Shown: one piece after another, positions 5,658 to 7,739 of the stretch
Layout of the letters: each line of letters starts with the position of its first letter
Numbering within the stretch: position 1 is the stretch's first letter
From: Rhodospirillaceae bacterium
GTDB lineage: Bacteria > Pseudomonadota > Alphaproteobacteria > Dongiales > Dongiaceae
Reading direction: 5' to 3'
DNA: 7,739 nucleotides
NCBI GenBank assembly: GCA_016794075.1
Contig: JAEUKU010000374.1
Span: 1 to 7,739 of the forward strand
Program-made: the position numbers and the translations under genes
Notes under the pieces: model-generated
Database searches by the model: none
What the model was told of the DNA's origin: nothing
The model's input: the letters and a program-made list of their open reading frames with translations, nothing else

Positions 5658-7001
5658 ATGCCAGACCAGCACGCCGCCGCCATCCTCCTCGCCGCCGGCA
5701 AGGGCACGCGGATGAAGTCCCGCCTGCCCAAGGTGATGCATCGCATCGCCGGCCGCACCCTGGTCGGGCACGTGCTGGCCAGCCTTGCCCCGCTCGGCCT
5801 GGCGCGCGCCGTGGTGGTGATCGCCCCCGGCATGGACGACGTGGCGGCCGAGGTGGCGCCCCATCCGACCGCGTTCCAGACCGAGCAGCTCGGCACCGGC
5901 CACGCCGCCCGCTGCGCGCGCGGGGCCCTGGCCGGCTTCCAGGGCGATGTCCTGGTGGTGTTCGGCGACACGCCCTTCGTCGCCACCGAGACCTTCACCC
6001 GCATGCTGGCCCGCCGCCGCCAGGCCGACAACCCCGCCGTGGTCGTCCTCGGCATGCGCCCGGCCGATTCCAGCGCCTATGGCCGCCTCGTGCTCGGCAC
6101 AGACGGCATGCTGCAGCGCATCGTCGAGCACAAGGACGCGACGGAGGCAGAGCGCGCCATCGGCCTGTGCAATTCCGGCGTCATGGCGATCGACGGCGCC
6201 GCGCTGTGGCCGCTGCTCGAACGCGTCGGCAACGACAACGCCAAGGGCGAATACTACCTGACCGACATCGTCGCGCTGGCGCGCAGCGATGGGCGCCTCT
6301 GCGCCGTGGTCGAGGCGCCGGAAGCGGAACTGCTCGGCATCAACAGCCGCGTCGAGCTGGCTGCGGCAGAGAAGCTGTTCCAGGACGCGATGCGCCGCCG
6401 GGTGATGGAAGAGGGCGCCACGCTCATCGATCCGGGGAGCGTGTTCTTCGCCGCCGACACGAGAATCGGCCGCGACGTCGTCATCGGCCCCAACGTGCAG
6501 TTCGGCCCGGGGGTCGAGATCGCGGACGAGGTCGAGATCCTCGGCTTCTGCCATATCGTCGGCGCGCGCATCGAGAAGGGCGCCATCGTCGGGCCTTTCG
6601 CCCGACTGCGGCCCGGCTCGGTCATCGGCGAGAAGGCCCATGTCGGCAATTTCGTCGAGCTCAAGAAGACCGAGCTCGGCGCCGGCGCCAAGGCCAATCA
6701 CTTGAGCTATCTCGGCGACGCGCATATCGGCACCAAGGCAAATATCGGCGCCGGCACCATCACCTGCAACTACGACGGCTTCAACAAGACCCGGACGACC
6801 ATCGGCGCCGGCGCCTTCATCGGCTCCGATACCTCGCTGGTCGCGCCGGTCACGGTGGGCGAGGGCGCCATCATCGGCGCCGGCTCGGTCATCACCCGCG
6901 ACGTGGCCGCCGATGCGCTCGCCATCGCGCGCGGCGAGCAGGTGGAAAAGCCCGGCTGGGCCAGGCGCTTCCGCGACAAGCACAAAGGCAAGAAGGACTG
7001 A
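5658..7001 (+). CDS. glmU: Bifunctional GlmU: N-acetylglucosamine-1-phosphate uridyltransferase / glucosamine-1-phosphate acetyltransferase
   Basis: Makes UDP-GlcNAc in two steps: C-terminal acetylation of glucosamine-1-phosphate by acetyl-CoA, then N-terminal uridylyl transfer from UTP. With this start it has 447 residues, close to the usual ~450. The pyrophosphorylase domain begins with LLAAGKGTRMKSRLPKV (10-26), followed by EQLGTGHA, FGDTPFV, EHKDA, NSGVMA and KGEYYLTD. The C-terminal left-handed beta-helix shows many hexapeptide repeats from about residue 270; RLRPGSVIG, NHLSYLGD (likely catalytic His348) and NIGAGTITCNYDG mark the acetyltransferase site. The lysine-rich tail (KHKGKKD) is normal. 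ATG 5658 best fits the family N-terminus but lacks a clear ribosome site. An in-frame ATG at 5559, preceded by GAGGGG, would add 33 residues of unlikely sequence. It is followed after 6 bp by glmS. Confidence 0.97.
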   Translation: MPDQHAAAILLAAGKGTRMKSRLPKVMHRIAGRTLVGHVLASLAPLGLARAVVVIAPGMDDVAAEVAPHPTAFQTEQLGTGHAARCARGALAGFQGDVLVVFGDTPFVATETFTRMLARRRQADNPAVVVLGMRPADSSAYGRLVLGTDGMLQRIVEHKDATEAERAIGLCNSGVMAIDGAALWPLLERVGNDNAKGEYYLTDIVALARSDGRLCAVVEAPEAELLGINSRVELAAAEKLFQDAMRRRVMEEGATLIDPGSVFFAADTRIGRDVVIGPNVQFGPGVEIADEVEILGFCHIVGARIEKGAIVGPFARLRPGSVIGEKAHVGNFVELKKTELGAGAKANHLSYLGDAHIGTKANIGAGTITCNYDGFNKTRTTIGAGAFIGSDTSLVAPVTVGEGAIIGAGSVITRDVAADALAIARGEQVEKPGWARRFRDKHKGKKD

Positions 7002-7007
7002 CACCGG

Positions 7008-7739
7008 ATGTGCGGCATCATCGGAATCCTGGGCAAGAGCGACGTGTCGGGTGCCCTGCTGAACGGCCTGAAGCGGCTGGAATACCGCGGTTACGATTCC
7101 GCCGGCATCGCCACGCTGCAGGACGGCCGGATCGAGCGCCGACGGGCGGAGGGCAAGCTGGTCAACCTCGAGGCGCTGCTGGCCAAGCAGCCGCTGCATG
7201 GGCAGACAGGCATCGGCCATACCCGCTGGGCCACCCATGGCCGGCCGAACGAGATCAACGCCCATCCGCACGCGACCGATAAGGTCGCCATCGTGCACAA
7301 CGGCATCATCGAGAACTTCCAGGAGCTGCGCGAGGAGCTGACCGCCGCCGGCCACGTCTTCACCACCGAAACCGACACCGAGGCGGTCGCGCATCTGCTG
7401 ACCGACTTGCTGAAAAAAGGCAAGACGCCGGACGAGGCCGTGGACATCGCGATGGCGCGGCTGCACGGCGCCTTCTCGCTCGCCATTCTGTTCGCCGACC
7501 ATCCGGATCTGATGGCGGGCGCCAGGCGAGGTTCGCCGCTCGCCGTCGGCTATGGCGAGGGCGAGATGTATCTTGGCTCCGATGCCATGGCGCTGGCACC
7601 CTATACCAACCAGATCTGCTATCTCGAGGAAGACGATTGGGTGATGATGTCGCGTGCCGGGGCGACAATCCACAACAACGGCAAGCGGGTGAACCGCCCG
7701 GTGCGGCAGACGACCGTGTCCGGCGCGCTGGTCGGCAAG
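7008..7739 (+). CDS. glmS: Glutamine--fructose-6-phosphate aminotransferase (isomerizing), partial (3' end outside window)
   Basis: Converts fructose-6-phosphate and glutamine to glucosamine-6-phosphate, the committed step of amino-sugar synthesis. GlmM then converts the product to the substrate of GlmU. The first 244 codons are present, of about 605 usual. They cover the class II glutaminase domain: CGIIGILG with nucleophile Cys2 (N-terminal after Met removal), LKRLEYRGYDSAG, HTRWATHG, HNGIIENF and GSDAMAL. The domain ends near residue 235, so the isomerase (SIS) half is outside the window. AAGGA 10 bases upstream, inside the end of glmU, serves as the ribosome site. The 6-bp gap shows a glmU-glmS operon and leaves no room for a glmS ribozyme, which is known from Firmicutes. 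Confidence 0.97.
   Translation, partial: MCGIIGILGKSDVSGALLNGLKRLEYRGYDSAGIATLQDGRIERRRAEGKLVNLEALLAKQPLHGQTGIGHTRWATHGRPNEINAHPHATDKVAIVHNGIIENFQELREELTAAGHVFTTETDTEAVAHLLTDLLKKGKTPDEAVDIAMARLHGAFSLAILFADHPDLMAGARRGSPLAVGYGEGEMYLGSDAMALAPYTNQICYLEEDDWVMMSRAGATIHNNGKRVNRPVRQTTVSGALVGK

Noticed and set aside
7002..7007. A glmS ribozyme upstream of glmS.
   Set aside because: Only 6 bases separate glmU and glmS, too few for the ribozyme, and the motif is not known from this kind of organism.
4361..7282. A 973-codon open frame on the plus strand.
   Set aside because: It runs antisense to gph and out of frame through glmU and glmS. Its translation is Arg/His/Ala-rich low-complexity sequence typical of shadow frames in high-GC DNA, while the overlapped genes have full conserved motifs.
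5220..7673. An 817-codon open frame on the minus strand.
   Set aside because: It is antisense to glmU and glmS and overlaps gph in another frame. It has no recognisable domain and is explained by GC-rich codon bias.

Overview
The window is high-GC DNA from an alphaproteobacterium. Pointers are a DUF3108 periplasmic protein, a glmU-glmS pair with gph divergent to it, a TRAP transporter under an FCD-type GntR regulator, and a bacterial tRNA-Val gene with its CCA encoded. The order (Rhodospirillales or Hyphomicrobiales, for example) cannot be fixed from the sequence alone.

Left third (1-2558): an uptake operon on the minus strand, dctP (Tat-exported solute-binding protein) then dctQ (small permease, cut by the window edge). 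The large permease dctM is expected beyond position 1. A perfect 12-bp stem-loop sits between dctP and dctQ and may set the ratio of binding protein to permease. A GntR/FCD regulator gene is divergent. The 345-bp intergenic region holds a perfect 20-bp AT-rich palindrome directly next to a consensus TTGACA box facing dctP, which is the best operator candidate in the window.

Middle (2559-3353): a decayed insertion, namely the C-terminal part of an IS5-family transposase with a one-base frameshift. It is followed by about 165 bp with no recognisable content, then an intact tRNA-Val(CAC) gene on the minus strand with its own promoter candidate.

Right half (3354-7739): housekeeping genes. A secreted DUF3108 protein is followed by a small three-helix membrane protein whose cyclic-nucleotide-binding-like domain appears to have lost its first half. 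That gene is convergent with gph (phosphoglycolate phosphatase), and the two TAG stop codons share one CTAG. Divergent from gph, glmU and the start of glmS form a tight operon (6-bp gap) for UDP-N-acetylglucosamine synthesis, the precursor of peptidoglycan and lipopolysaccharide.

I see no clear new defence or mobile system. The points most worth checking are the palindromic operator, the truncated Popeye-like protein, and the scarred segment beside the tRNA.
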